Source of the DNA: Micromonospora pallida
GTDB taxonomy: Bacteria; Actinomycetota; Actinomycetes; Mycobacteriales; Micromonosporaceae
Length of the DNA stretch: 64,000 bases
Assembly (NCBI RefSeq): GCF_900090325.1
Contig: NZ_FMHW01000002.1
Location: 6,635,001-6,699,000 of the forward strand
Reading direction: 5' to 3'
This document shows, piece by piece, positions 44,686-54,456 of the stretch. The stretch's first letter is position 1. Every line of letters begins with the position of its first letter. Made by a program: the position numbers and the translations under genes. Below the pieces are notes generated by a model that worked only from the letters and a program-made list of their open reading frames with translations, ran no database searches and was not told where the DNA came from.

Positions 44686-45831
44686 TCAGGTCAGGGTGCG
44701 CAGGTCCAGGGCGTGCCAGCCGGTGACCGTACGCCCGCCGGTGGACCACCAGAGCACGTCGCCCCGGCAGAACACCAGCCCCACCCCGTCGGCCACCAGC
44801 AGCGTGCGCCGCCGGGTGACGTCGTAGAGCCGCAACTGCGTGGTGCCGTCGGTCGGGGCCGACGGCTCGGTGTGACGGAGCACCTCGAACCGGTCGCGTA
44901 CCGCCACGTCCACCAGCGCGGCGCTGACGTTGCCACCGGCCACCCGGTGCCGGTCCCGGCCGTCCGGGCGGAGCAGGTCCAGCCGGCCCGGTCCCGCCCC
45001 GGCGGGCAGCAGCGTCCGGCACCAGACCGGACCGCAACTGAGCAGTTCGTCCGGCCCGGCGGGCACCGTGCGCTCCGTACCCTCGACGAGGTTACGCAGC
45101 CGTACCGGGCCGGTGCCGCCGGTTGCCGCGCTGACCAGCCACGGCCACGCCGACAGCGTCCAGGCTCCCGGCTCGGTCCGCACCGCGACCCGGCCGCCGG
45201 CCAGCGGCACCGAGCGCACCTCGGTCGCCGGGGCCCCGCCGGGAGCCGCCGCCACCCAGTGCAGCCGTCCCGACCCGATCACCAGGTCGTGCCGGGAGCT
45301 GGCGAAGAGGACGTCACCGCCATCCGTGGTGACCCGCCGGGCCGGCCGGTCCGAGCCCGGTTCCGCCGTCCACAGCTCGGTGTGCCCCCGGCCATCCCGG
45401 CCGGTGGTGAGCTCTGCCCAGGCCAGCACCGCGCCGGAGCCGGTGAACCCCGCGTACTCCGGGCTCCCGGTCGCGGGCAGCCGACGAAGCTCCCGGACCG
45501 CGCCGTCAGCGGCCCGCCGCAGCAGGCGCAGGTATCGTCCGTCGGAACTGGGCGCGGTGCCGATCGAGGTGGCCGCGTCGAGGAACCAGACCGGGCTGTA
45601 CGCCGTACCGCCGGCGAGCCGGGCCGGCAGGTCGTGTCGTACGGCCCCGGGCCACTCCTGCGTGACGCGGCGGGGCGGTGGGGCCGGGTCGGCGGTCCGG
45701 GGACCGGCCTGCGGCACCGTGACCAGCGCGGTGCCGGCGGCGACCGCCACGGCGAGGCCGACCAGCCCGGGACGGTAACGCCGGGCCGCGCCCGGCAACC
45801 GTGCCGCCCCGCGCCACCGCCGGAGGTTCAC
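44686..45831 (-). CDS. Membrane-anchored propeller-like protein, unknown
   Basis: 381 residues. One membrane segment or signal anchor (about 22-40, GLVGLAVAVAAGTALVTV), then an extracellular region with repeating strand pairs such as GRYLRLLRRAADG, HTELWTAEPG and TTQLRLYDVTRRRTLLV. This spacing suggests a TolB/WD-like beta-propeller. No enzyme motif seen. The GTG start lies in the last unit of the repeat described next. Confidence 0.7.
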   Translation of the reverse strand: MNLRRWRGAARLPGAARRYRPGLVGLAVAVAAGTALVTVPQAGPRTADPAPPPRRVTQEWPGAVRHDLPARLAGGTAYSPVWFLDAATSIGTAPSSDGRYLRLLRRAADGAVRELRRLPATGSPEYAGFTGSGAVLAWAELTTGRDGRGHTELWTAEPGSDRPARRVTTDGGDVLFASSRHDLVIGSGRLHWVAAAPGGAPATEVRSVPLAGGRVAVRTEPGAWTLSAWPWLVSAATGGTGPVRLRNLVEGTERTVPAGPDELLSCGPVWCRTLLPAGAGPGRLDLLRPDGRDRHRVAGGNVSAALVDVAVRDRFEVLRHTEPSAPTDGTTQLRLYDVTRRRTLLVADGVGLVFCRGDVLWWSTGGRTVTGWHALDLRTLT

Positions 45832-45897
45832 GGCTGCCGCCGCCGGGGGTTCATGGTTGCCACCGCCGGAGACTTCACGGCTGCCGCCACCGATGGG
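45832..45897. repeat. Tandem repeat between HAD stop and next start
   Basis: On the minus strand GGCGGCAGCCGTGAA, GGTGGCAACCATGAA and GGCGGCAGCCGTGAA follow one another with a period of 23-24 bp, starting just after the HAD stop. Each unit carries a potential start codon; the third is the start of the downstream gene. Confidence 0.75.
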
Positions 45898-46773
45898 TCA
45901 CCGCAGCCGCCGCCGGCGGTGCAGGGCCACCCCGGCGCTGACCGCCCCGGCCAGCAATCCGACGGCGGCCGTCGACGGTACGGCGATCCGGGCCGCCCGC
46001 CGGCCGGTACGGAAGTCGCGCACCTCCCAGCCCCGCTCCCGGGCGGTACGCAGCAACACCCCGTCCGGGTTGACCGCGACCGCCCGCCCGACCGCCGAGA
46101 GCATCGGCAGGTCGTTGACCGAGTCGCTGTAGGCGACGCAGCGGGACAGGTGCAGCCCTTCCACGGCGGCGAGCTGGGTGATCGCCTCCGCCTTGGCCGG
46201 CCCGTGCATCAGGTCACCCACCAGCCGTCCGGTGTACACGCCGTCGACGATCTCGGCCACCGTGCCGACCGCCCCGGTCAGGCCGAGCCGGGCGGCGATC
46301 ACCCGGCCGATCTCCACCGGCGCGGCACTGACCAGCCAGACCCGCATCCCGTCGTCGAGGTGGCGCTGCGCCAGCTTCCGGGTGCCGGCCCAGATGCGTG
46401 GGGCCATCAGCTCGTCGAAGATCTCCTCGGTGAGCCGTTCGACGTCGTCGACCCGCCAACCCTCGACGAACGCGAGAGCGGCCTCCCTGGCGTGCGTCAT
46501 GTCCCCGGCGTGCTCGGTCGCGAGCAGCCGGAACCGAAGCTGCTGCCAGGCGAACCGGGCCAGGTCGCCGGTGGTGAAGTACTTCCGGGCGGCGAGGCCC
46601 CGGGCGAACCAGTAGATCGAGGCGCCCTGCATCATCGTGTTGTCGACGTCGAAGAAGGCTGCGGCGGTCGGGTCGGGCTCGGGACGGGCGGGCGGCTCGG
46701 CGTCGGTGGGGGCCCAACCTGCGGTGTGACCGTGCGCGTCCGTGCTGACGGTCACCTTTCGGGTCCGGGCCAC
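45898..46773 (-). CDS. HAD-IB family phosphatase (SerB1-like)
   Basis: 291 residues. HAD motif I is AAFFDVDNTMMQG, motif II WLVSAAP, motif III around GPAKAEAI and motif IV CVAYSDSVNDLPML. A C-terminal membrane segment (AAVGLLAGAVSAGVAL) ends in a basic tail. GTG 46773 has GGAGGGAG 6 nt upstream. Corresponds to M. tuberculosis Rv0505c (serB1), also on the opposite strand to its neighbours. Annotated phosphoserine phosphatase in some relatives; substrate unproven. Confidence 0.9.
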   Translation of the reverse strand: MARTRKVTVSTDAHGHTAGWAPTDAEPPARPEPDPTAAAFFDVDNTMMQGASIYWFARGLAARKYFTTGDLARFAWQQLRFRLLATEHAGDMTHAREAALAFVEGWRVDDVERLTEEIFDELMAPRIWAGTRKLAQRHLDDGMRVWLVSAAPVEIGRVIAARLGLTGAVGTVAEIVDGVYTGRLVGDLMHGPAKAEAITQLAAVEGLHLSRCVAYSDSVNDLPMLSAVGRAVAVNPDGVLLRTARERGWEVRDFRTGRRAARIAVPSTAAVGLLAGAVSAGVALHRRRRLR

Positions 46774-46955
46774 GCAGAACTCCCTCCGCTCGACGCCCGG
46801 CCGGCGCGGTGTGCGGCGGCCCGGTCCGGCCCGGCGTCCCGCCGCGAGCGGCACGACGCCGGCCAACCGCGAGCGTAGCCAAGGCCGGTCGCGATCGACG
46901 CGGGTTGCGGTCTGGCGGACGGTCTGCGGCCTGCGCGCGGCGGGCTGGCGGACGG

Positions 46956-47863
46956 TCAGCGGTCCGCGGGGGTGGGCAGGGGCCGGCGGTCGGACCGAGC
47001 GGGTCGTTCATTCCCGCCAGCGTGGTGCCGCAGGTCAGCGCCACCCGCAATGCGTCGGACCGCTGCTCCACCGCGTCCAGCAGGGTCAGCGAGTGGCGGA
47101 CGCGATCCCGTTCGGCGCGGGACAGTCCGTCGAGCAGTTCGGCCACCGCCCGGCGCTGGCCGGCGACGAAGGTGTCGACGGCGTCCAGCCCGGCCGGGTC
47201 GGTGCGCTGCATCGCTGCGGTGGTCAGCAGCCGGACACCCTGCCGGGTGTCCTCGTCCATGTCGTCGAGGATCGCCTCGAAGGCCGCGCGGTCCTCCCGC
47301 ATCGCGTCCGCCTCGGCGAGCCGGGTCCGGGCGAAGTCCAGGAAGAGCTGCCCCCGGCTCAGGTCGGAGCCGGTCAGGGCGAGCTGGGCGCGTTCGGTGG
47401 AGCGCTTCATGCCGTACAGGGCGTCACCGGGGATGGCGTTCTCGCTCGCCGCCGAGATCCCGGAGACAGCCACCGCACCGGCGGCGACCCCGACCAGGAT
47501 GGCGCACCGGGCACGGGCCCGTCGGGCGGTGACCGAAGGCAGGAGCGGACCCCGCGCCGTCGCCCCGGCAGCTGTGCGCCGACCGGCCGGCTCGGTCCCG
47601 GTCGTCGGGGTCGTTGTCGCGCCGACCCCCTCGCGTTCCACAGTGGCCACCAGCATCGCCCGCAGGCCGGTACGGAAGTCCGCGTCCACGTCGACCGGCG
47701 GGGCGGCAGCGCCGAGTTGTCGGCCGAGACCGACCAGGTCGCCCAGTTGGTCGTCGACCCGGGAGCGGACGTGGTGCCGACGACCGCCGTTGGCCTCGTC
47801 GAGCAGTTGGGCGAAACGCTCGGCACGCCGACGGGAGAAGAGGTTGCTGTCCACCGCAGGCAT
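46956..47863 (-). CDS. RsbN-like anti-sigma factor (DUF5667), 3' frameshift
   Basis: About 300 residues. N-terminal ASD-like part (RRRAERFAQLLDEANG), a membrane segment (CAILVGVAAGAVAVSGISA, about 140-158) and an extracytoplasmic DUF5667 domain (NAIPGDALYGMKRSTERAQL). It lies after the bldN-type gene, as rsbN does in Streptomyces. The frame runs past the expected end and deep into the HAD gene; one extra C at 46968-46976 would give GPCPTPADR and a stop at 46956. Starts possible at ATG 47863 or GTG 47854. Confidence 0.8.
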
Positions 47864-48207
47864 CTCCTCTCACTGGTCACGGTCGTCCGGCCGCTGTCGT
47901 CACCCGTCGGCCGGCTGGGTCTCGTCGACACCGACGACCGCCGTGGCCGGCGGGTCGCCGACGACCGAGCGGTCCCCGCTGCCGCCGATGGCGGGAGTCG
48001 ATGGGACGCCGGCCGCCGGGAGTCGTGGCGGGCGGCGTCGCCCGCCACGTGGATCGAGGATCTCGCCGAGGCGGGCGCTGGTCGCACCCGGAGAAACGGT
48101 CGGTGACGGGCCGTGGTTACGGGCCGAGGATGGCGAAAATGAACTCGAGTGACGACCATCACTGTCTGCCGGCGGGGTGGCCCGCCGGTGCCGGAGCGAC
48201 GACCGGA

Positions 48208-49161
48208 TCAGGGCTGGAATCCGTCTGGTAGCAGGCGGGCCAGGGCGCGTACCGCACGGTACTGGAGGGCCTTGATGGCTCCCTCGTTCTTGCCCATCGC
48301 CTTCGCCGTCTCGGCCACCGAGAACCCTTGGAGGAAGCGGAGCACGATGCACTCCTGCTGCTCCGGGTTGAGCTGCTTGACGGCGGTCAGCAGGGCCACG
48401 TTGGTGATGTGCTCGACCACGGCCGACTCCGGGCTCCCCTCGGGGCCACGGTCCTCGCGGTCGGCATCCATGACGTCGCCGGTGGTCACCTCCAGCCGGT
48501 ACCGGCCGGACTTGAAGTGGTCGGCGACCAGGTTGCGGGCGATCGTCACCAGCCATGCCCCGAGATCCCGGCCCTGCCAGGTGAAACTGCTGATCCGCTT
48601 GAGCGCCCGCAGGAACGTGTCGGAGGTCAGGTCCTCGGCGAGCTGGCGGTTGCCGACCCGGAAGTAGACGAACCGGAAGACGGTGTCCACGTACCGGTCG
48701 TAGAGCAGGCCGAACGCCTCGGCCTCGCCGGCCTTGGCGCGCTCCACCAGTGCCCACACCTCGGTCGCCGGGTCGGACGGATCCGGACGGCTCGGCTGGG
48801 CGGTGGGCGGCTCGGGCGGCGCGGCGGCGGCCGGGACCGCCGGCATGACCGTGGTCTCGGCCGCCGGGACCGCCGGCATGACTGCGGTCTCGGCCGCCGC
48901 CGGGTCGGCCGGCTGCTCCCCGTCACCGGGCCGGCGGCCCTGCGCCGGCATGCTCGGCCGGGCTGACACGGCGACCCGGCCCCCGGTCGGCTTCGCGTTG
49001 CCGCCGGGCGGTGCCGGGCGGGGCGGTGGCTCGTTCTGGTGGTGTCGGTTGCGCGTCCGTCTGGACGTGCCCTCGTCGCTTTCCCCGGGACTCTGGGTGT
49101 CGTCGAACTGGCGCGGCGGGGCCACTCCCGTCGGTTGCTCGGCGTAACCGAACGTGGTCAC
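48208..49161 (-). CDS. bldN: BldN-type ECF RNA polymerase sigma factor
   Basis: 317 residues. A long low-complexity N-terminal extension (about 1-130, with a repeated TVMPAVPAAE) is followed by sigma region 2 (FGLLYDRYVDTVFRFVYFRV, EDLTSDTFLRAL) and region 4 (LNPEQQECIVLRFLQGFSVA). The extension and partner are typical of BldN/AdsA, which directs aerial development. GTG 49161 is preceded by GGAGGGAGG. The 345-bp gap to the anti-sigma gene holds no ORF and suggests a separate promoter. Confidence 0.9.
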   Translation of the reverse strand: MTTFGYAEQPTGVAPPRQFDDTQSPGESDEGTSRRTRNRHHQNEPPPRPAPPGGNAKPTGGRVAVSARPSMPAQGRRPGDGEQPADPAAAETAVMPAVPAAETTVMPAVPAAAAPPEPPTAQPSRPDPSDPATEVWALVERAKAGEAEAFGLLYDRYVDTVFRFVYFRVGNRQLAEDLTSDTFLRALKRISSFTWQGRDLGAWLVTIARNLVADHFKSGRYRLEVTTGDVMDADREDRGPEGSPESAVVEHITNVALLTAVKQLNPEQQECIVLRFLQGFSVAETAKAMGKNEGAIKALQYRAVRALARLLPDGFQP

Positions 49162-49414
49162 CGGGCCTCCCTCCAGCCGGGGAACGTCGTCCGGTCGGCC
49201 CGCTGCGGGGCCGGGCAGGCGACCGCGCCGCCGATCCGGACGGTCGGCGCTGCTCCCGGGGCTGCCGGCTGACGGCAGACCCCGGTGGGGTGCTGGTCCA
49301 ATACGGTCACAGGCACGGCGGCCTCCTCGGGCTGAGGGGTGTCGACTCACGGCAAATGGGGTGAGTCGACCCGAGTGATGATAAGGCCAACGTCACCCAT
49401 GTGTGGCAAGTCCG

Positions 49415-49427
49415 TTACACAGAGCCG
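49415..49427. promoter_or_regulatory. Possible BldD box upstream of bldN
   Basis: TTACACAGAGCCG matches most fixed positions of the BldD half-conserved palindrome (TNACNCWGNGTNA). bldN is a BldD target in Streptomyces. It lies in the 459-bp gap between bldN and the ligase gene; the rest of that gap shows no gene. Confidence 0.35.
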
Positions 49428-49620
49428 AAGTATTTGCCGTCGCGTCGCACCGCTGCCGGACCCGTTGTGCGTCGCCCCCTGGTTGACTTTCCTCCAACGA
49501 AGGATTAGGGGTGAACTCGCTGGTAACGGGCTTGTTGGACGGTGCCGAACGCCCCGCCTGAAGGACGACCTATCGACGGGCATGGTCTGCCGACCGCCCA
49601 CTGTGCCAGACTCAGCGACC

Positions 49621-51237
49621 GTGCAGCAGCAGACAGCGGGAAGCTCCACGCCGAACCTCGCCGACCGGGTACGCCAGGCGGCCGACCGTCGTCCCGACCG
49701 GGTCGCGCTGCACTGGCGCGACCAGACCCTGACGTGGTCCGAACTGGACACTGCGGTGGACGGGGTGGCCCGTGCGCTCGGCCGGGCCGTTCCCGCGACC
49801 GATCCAGACTCCGGTGCGCCGCCGGCCCGGGTCGCCGTCGCCCTGCCCAACTGTCCGGACTTCGTGCTCGGCTTCCTCGGCGCGCTCCGCGCCGGCCTGG
49901 TCGCCGTGCCGCTGAACCCCGGCCTCACCGCCACCGAACTGCGGTACGTGCTGGCCGACTCCGGCGCCACCGTGCTGATCGCCACGCCGGCCGTGGCCGA
50001 CCTGGTCGCCGGGATCGCCCCGGACCTACCGGCCCTCACCGCCGTGCACACAGGCGTGCCGACCGAGCCGGGCTCCGGAACCGTGTCGCCGGGCCGGGGC
50101 GGGGACGACCTCGCCGTGCTGCTCTACACCTCCGGCACCGAGGGGCGACCCAAGGGAGCCATGCTGTCGCACCACGCGCTGACCGCCAACCACGAGCAGG
50201 TCGACCGGATCACCCCGGCGGTGGTCGGGCCGGACGACACCGTGCTGCTGGCCCTGCCGCTGTTCCACGCGTACGGGCTGAACACCGGGCTCGGGTCGGT
50301 CGTGCACCACGGAGCGACCGGCGTGCTCGTCGACGAGTTCACCACCGTCGGGGCGCTCGACGAGATCGCCCGGCACCGGGTGAGCGTGCTGGTGGGCGTA
50401 CCGTCGATGTTCCAGGCCTGGTCGGCGGCGGGTGATCCGGTGGCGACGGCGATGACGTCGGTCCGGGTCGCGGTCTGCGGCGCGGCACCGCTGGAGCCGG
50501 CGGACGCGGCGCGCTTCGCGGCGGTCGCCGGCCGCCCGGTGCACGTCGGGTACGGCCTCACCGAGACCGCCCCGGTGCTCACCTCCACCCTGGTCGGCGG
50601 GGCACCGAAGGCCGGGTCGATCGGGCGGGCGCTGCCCGGGGTGGCGCTGCGCCTGGTCGCGCGGGACGGGACGGAGCTGTGGCGGGACGGCCTGGCCGCG
50701 CCCGACGACGACACCGACGAGATGGACCTCGACGTCTCCTCGCCCGGCACCGACCCGGGCCAGATCGTGGTCCGGGGGACGAACCTGTTCGCCGGCTACT
50801 GGCCGGACGGGCGGGGCGGGCCGGACCCGGACGGCTGGTGGGCCACCGGGGACGTCGCCTACGCCGACGCCGACGGCGACCTCTTCCTGGTGGACCGGCT
50901 GCGCGAGGTGATCCTGGTCAACGGGTTCAACGTCTACCCGCACGAGGTGGAGCTGGTGCTCCAGGCGCATCCGGCGGTGGTGGAGTCGGCGGTGCTGGGC
51001 GCACCGCACCCGCGCACCGGGGAAACCGTCCAGGCGTACGTGGTGCCGACCTCGCCCGGTACGGTGGACGCCGGGGAACTGCACGCCCACTGTGCCCGGC
51101 ACCTGGCCCGGTTCAAGTGCCCGACGTCGGTCGAGTTCGTCGACGCGCTGCCGCACTCGGTGATCGGCAAGGTACGCAAGACCCTGCTCCGGCCGCCCGC
51201 CGCCGGAGACGCCCACGGAGGTTCCGATGTCCACTGA
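49621..51237 (+). CDS. Acyl-CoA/AMP-dependent ligase
   Basis: 538 residues from GTG 49621. ANL superfamily: P-loop LLYTSGTEGRPKGAMLSH, YGLTETAP, the hinge Asp in WWATGDVAYAD and VDRLREVILVNGFNVYP, and the late catalytic Lys in VIGKVRKTLL. Activates a carboxylic acid, probably a fatty acid, to acyl-AMP then acyl-CoA. GTG 49621 was chosen for a CAGACT hexamer 8 nt upstream; ATG 49582 is in frame. The end overlaps the glutaredoxin start by 11 bp. Confidence 0.88.
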   Translation: MQQQTAGSSTPNLADRVRQAADRRPDRVALHWRDQTLTWSELDTAVDGVARALGRAVPATDPDSGAPPARVAVALPNCPDFVLGFLGALRAGLVAVPLNPGLTATELRYVLADSGATVLIATPAVADLVAGIAPDLPALTAVHTGVPTEPGSGTVSPGRGGDDLAVLLYTSGTEGRPKGAMLSHHALTANHEQVDRITPAVVGPDDTVLLALPLFHAYGLNTGLGSVVHHGATGVLVDEFTTVGALDEIARHRVSVLVGVPSMFQAWSAAGDPVATAMTSVRVAVCGAAPLEPADAARFAAVAGRPVHVGYGLTETAPVLTSTLVGGAPKAGSIGRALPGVALRLVARDGTELWRDGLAAPDDDTDEMDLDVSSPGTDPGQIVVRGTNLFAGYWPDGRGGPDPDGWWATGDVAYADADGDLFLVDRLREVILVNGFNVYPHEVELVLQAHPAVVESAVLGAPHPRTGETVQAYVVPTSPGTVDAGELHAHCARHLARFKCPTSVEFVDALPHSVIGKVRKTLLRPPAAGDAHGGSDVH

Positions 51238-51481
51238 CGCCCGGCTCACCCTGATCACCCGGCCCGGTTGCCACCTCTGCGACGACGCCCGCGAGGCGCT
51301 CGCCCGGGTGGTCGCCGTCACCGGCGACCGGTGGACCGAACGCGATGTCACCGGCGACGTGGAACTGGAACGCGAGTACGGCGACCGGCTGCCGGTGGTG
51401 CTCCTCGACGGCCGGGAGCACGGCTACTGGCGGGTCGAGGAGGAACGGCTGCTCCGCGACCTCACCACCCCACAGCTCTGA
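51227..51481 (+). CDS. Glutaredoxin-family protein
   Basis: 84 residues, thioredoxin fold with active site CHLC in TRPGCHLCDDAR and cis-Pro in DRLPVVLLDG. Family DUF836-like. M. tuberculosis Rv0508, just before the hem genes, is the counterpart. GGAGG lies before the ATG. Confidence 0.9.
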   Translation: MSTDARLTLITRPGCHLCDDAREALARVVAVTGDRWTERDVTGDVELEREYGDRLPVVLLDGREHGYWRVEEERLLRDLTTPQL

Positions 51482-51511
51482 CCAGCGCGGGGCCCGTCCT
51501 ATCGTGGCCGG

Positions 51512-52162
51512 ATGACCCCTGCTGACCGCCACCTGGTGTGGGACTGGAACGGAACCCTGCTCAACGACCTCACCCTCGTCGTGGCCTGCACCAACGCGGC
51601 CTTCGCCAGCGTCGGCGGTCCGGCCGTCACCGCCGACGAGCACCGGGTGCGGTTCCGCCGCCCGATCGCCGACTACTACGCCGAGGTGCTCGGCCGGGCC
51701 GTCGACGAGGATGCGTTCGGCCGGCTGGACAAGGTCTTCCACGACGCGTACCGGGTCGGCCTGACCACCTGTGCGCTGGCCGCGGACGCCCGCTCGGCGA
51801 TCGCGGCCTGGCCCGGCAGCCAGTCGCTGCTGTCCATGTGGTTCCACGACGAACTGGTGCCGGCGGTGCACACGTACGGGCTGACCGGGCACTTCACCCG
51901 GGTCGACGGGCTGCGGGCCGACATCGGCGGTGACCGGAAGGCGGAGTCGCTCCGACGGCACCTCGCCGAGCTGGGCGTCGACGGCAGTTCGGTGGTGCTG
52001 ATCGGGGACTCGCTGGACGACGCGGACGCCGCCGAGGCGGTCGGCGGCCGGGCCGTCCTCTACACCGGCGGCTTCACCGATCCCACCCGCCTGCGTGCCT
52101 CCCGCCACCCGGTAGCCGACACCCTCACCGAAGCAGTCCACCTGGCGACCCAGGCGGGTTGA
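51512..52162 (+). CDS. HAD-family hydrolase
   Basis: 216 residues, phosphoglycolate-phosphatase type. Motif I is DWNGTLLND (nucleophile Asp 11), where the more usual DxDGT reads DWNGT, as in one actinobacterial subgroup; the Lys is in GGDRKAESL and motif IV is LIGDSLDDADAA. Substrate unknown. TATCGT ends 6 nt before the ATG. The stop abuts the convergent regulator's stop (TGATCA). Confidence 0.88.
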   Translation: MTPADRHLVWDWNGTLLNDLTLVVACTNAAFASVGGPAVTADEHRVRFRRPIADYYAEVLGRAVDEDAFGRLDKVFHDAYRVGLTTCALAADARSAIAAWPGSQSLLSMWFHDELVPAVHTYGLTGHFTRVDGLRADIGGDRKAESLRRHLAELGVDGSSVVLIGDSLDDADAAEAVGGRAVLYTGGFTDPTRLRASRHPVADTLTEAVHLATQAG

Positions 52163-52837
52163 TCAACGCGGGGGGAGGGGGGTGCGGAGGTAGGTGAGGA
52201 CGGCCTGGACGCGGCGGTGCAGGTGCTGGGTGTCCGGTGGCAGGTCGAGCTTGGTGAAGATGTTGCGGACGTGCTTCTCCACCGCGCCGTCGCTGACCAC
52301 CAGCGTCCGGGCGATCGCGGTGTTCGAGCGGCCCTCGGCCATCAGGGCCAGCACCTCGCGCTCCCGGGGGGTCAGCTCGCGCAGCGGGTCGTCGCGCCGC
52401 CGCCGGACGAGCAGTTGCGCCACCACCTCCGGGTCGAGCACGGTGCTCCCGGCGGCCACCCGGGCGAGCGCGTCCAGGAACTCGTCGATCGCGGCGACCC
52501 GGTCCTTGAGCAGGTAGCCGATCCCGCCACCGCCGGCGCCGCCGGTGGTGGCGAGCAGGTCGTCGGCGTACGACACCTCGACGTACTGGGAGAGCACCAG
52601 GACCGGGGTACGGGGGACGAGCGTCCGGGCGGTCACCGCGGCGCGTAGCCCCTCGTCGGTGTGGGACGGCGGCATCCGCACGTCCACGATCGAGACGTCG
52701 GGTCGGTGCGTCGTCACCGCCTCCACCAGGGCGTCGCCGTCCCCGACGGCGGCCACCACCTGGTGGCCGTTCTCGGTCAGCAGCCGGACCAGCCCCTCCC
52801 GGAGCAGTACGGCGTCGTCGGCGATCACCACCCGCAT
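52163..52837 (-). CDS. LuxR-family response regulator
   Basis: 224 residues. Receiver with IADDAVLLREGL, the Asp in VSIVDVRMPPSH and YLLKDRV; LuxR HTH in TPREREVLALMAEGRSNTAI and VEKHVRNIFTKLDL. A Gly-rich insertion (TTGGAGGGGIG) precedes the Lys. Downstream of the kinase on the same strand with a 93-bp gap. This pair interrupts the Grx/HAD-rex order. Confidence 0.92.
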   Translation of the reverse strand: MRVVIADDAVLLREGLVRLLTENGHQVVAAVGDGDALVEAVTTHRPDVSIVDVRMPPSHTDEGLRAAVTARTLVPRTPVLVLSQYVEVSYADDLLATTGGAGGGGIGYLLKDRVAAIDEFLDALARVAAGSTVLDPEVVAQLLVRRRRDDPLRELTPREREVLALMAEGRSNTAIARTLVVSDGAVEKHVRNIFTKLDLPPDTQHLHRRVQAVLTYLRTPLPPR

Positions 52838-52930
52838 GGTCCTGATGTCTACCACGTCGGGCGGGACGCGAGCGTCGGGCGGGACACGCACCCCGGACTG
52901 GAACACCAGCCCGGGGTGCGATGGCTGTGG

Positions 52931-54229
52931 TCAGCCGGGGAGGAAGGCGCGGACCTCGGTGGGGCCGCCGGTGGGGCTGGTCACCTCCAGGGTGCCTCCG
53001 CCGGCGCGGACCCGGTCGGCGATGCCGGCCAGGCCGTGGCCCTTGGCCAGGTGCGCGCCGCCCTGTCCGTCGTCGACCACGCTGATCTCCAGGTACCGGC
53101 CCGCCCGGCTGACGGTCACCCGGCACTCGGTGGCGTGGGCGTGCTTGGCGACGTTGGTCAGCGCCTCGGCGACCACGAAGTAGGCGGCGTGCTCCACGGC
53201 CGGCTCCGGTCGGCCGTCCGGGGTGCCGAGGTCCGGGTCGACGCGTAGCTCGATCGGAACGAGCCCGCGTCCGGCCAGGGCGGCCAGGGCACTGGGCAGC
53301 CCCCGGTCCACCAGGATCGGCGGAGCGATGCCCCGGGACAGGCCGCGTAGCTCGGCCAGGGTCTCGCGGGTCTGGTCGAGCGCCTCGTCGAGGGTGCGGC
53401 GGGCCGCCTCCGGGTCGTTGGCGAGCTGCTGGCGGGCCCGGCCGAGGTCCATGGCGAGGCGGACCAGTCGCTGCTGGGGGCCGTCGTGGATGTCCCGTTC
53501 CAGCCGGCGCAGGGCGGACGCCTCGGCGGAGACCGCGGCCCGCTTCTGCTCCTCCAACACGGTGATCCGGTCACGCATCTCGGCCACCCCGGTCAGCAGC
53601 GCCCGGCCGTAACCGGCCTGGAGCAGCGCGCAGCCACGGACCACGACCGGCAGGGTGAGCAGGAAGAACAGTCCGATGGCGGTGTGCAGGCCGACCCGCG
53701 CCCGGGTGGTGTCGCCGAGCCCGATCAGCTCGTTCAGTCCAACGTCGTCCGGACCGCGCGGGATCGCCCAGTCGTACGCCCAGTAGAGGGTGCCGGTGAG
53801 GGCCACCGCCCACCAGACGACGGTCAGCACGAAGGTGACGATCGCCACGGGCAGCCGGAGGATGCCGTGGACGAGGTCGAGCCAGGACTGGATGTCGCGC
53901 ATCGGCAGGAAGATCCGCCGCCAGGCGCGCGCACCGGGTTCCGGGAGTCGGTACCGGGGCCGGATCCGGGGGCGGCGACGGACGGTGGCCAGTAGCAGCC
54001 GCTCGATGTCGGCCAGTCCCCGGGCCGCGTAGAGGGTCCCGGTGAGGATCGGTAGGCCGACCACCAGCACCAGCAGTCCCACCCCCAACGCCAGCCCCAC
54101 CAGCAGGACCGTGAGGCTCACCACGGCCAGCGGCAGACCGAGCAGGACGTAGCCGGAATCGCTGAGGATACGTCGGTGGAAACCCGGGGAACGGGCTGGC
54201 ACTGGAGTGGCGGGATTGGCCGTGGTCAT
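52931..54229 (-). CDS. NarL-type sensor histidine kinase
   Basis: 432 residues. Four membrane segments in an N-terminal putative sensor domain (about 25-70 and 115-205), DHp His in RLERDIHDGPQQRLVRLAMD, HATPase with NVAKHAHA, DDGQGG and GHGLAGIADRV. Activates the adjacent LuxR regulator. The stimulus is unknown; such sensors often respond to membrane state. ATG 54229. Confidence 0.92.
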   Translation of the reverse strand: MTTANPATPVPARSPGFHRRILSDSGYVLLGLPLAVVSLTVLLVGLALGVGLLVLVVGLPILTGTLYAARGLADIERLLLATVRRRPRIRPRYRLPEPGARAWRRIFLPMRDIQSWLDLVHGILRLPVAIVTFVLTVVWWAVALTGTLYWAYDWAIPRGPDDVGLNELIGLGDTTRARVGLHTAIGLFFLLTLPVVVRGCALLQAGYGRALLTGVAEMRDRITVLEEQKRAAVSAEASALRRLERDIHDGPQQRLVRLAMDLGRARQQLANDPEAARRTLDEALDQTRETLAELRGLSRGIAPPILVDRGLPSALAALAGRGLVPIELRVDPDLGTPDGRPEPAVEHAAYFVVAEALTNVAKHAHATECRVTVSRAGRYLEISVVDDGQGGAHLAKGHGLAGIADRVRAGGGTLEVTSPTGGPTEVRAFLPG

Positions 54230-54456
54230 GGTTCGAGGCTAGGTGCGTGGACGTGGCCGACCCATCCCGTGCACCGCCGTACCGGTGGTGGGGCTGGCCC
54301 TACCTCGCAGGACACGGCGGATCGACGCCAGCGTAATTGGTCAGAGAAGTCGGAATTAAGCAATAATCGCGTCGCGGTGCGGCAGCGCCCGCGCGAAGGT
54401 CGGTGCGGAACGGAGGGGCCTGGTGTTGTCGCGTCGCGCATTCGCAAGATCGCGAT

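Noticed and set aside
47864..48207. A small ORF between bldN and the anti-sigma gene
   Set aside because: Frames there have weak GC3 bias and no start with a ribosome site; treated as a promoter region.
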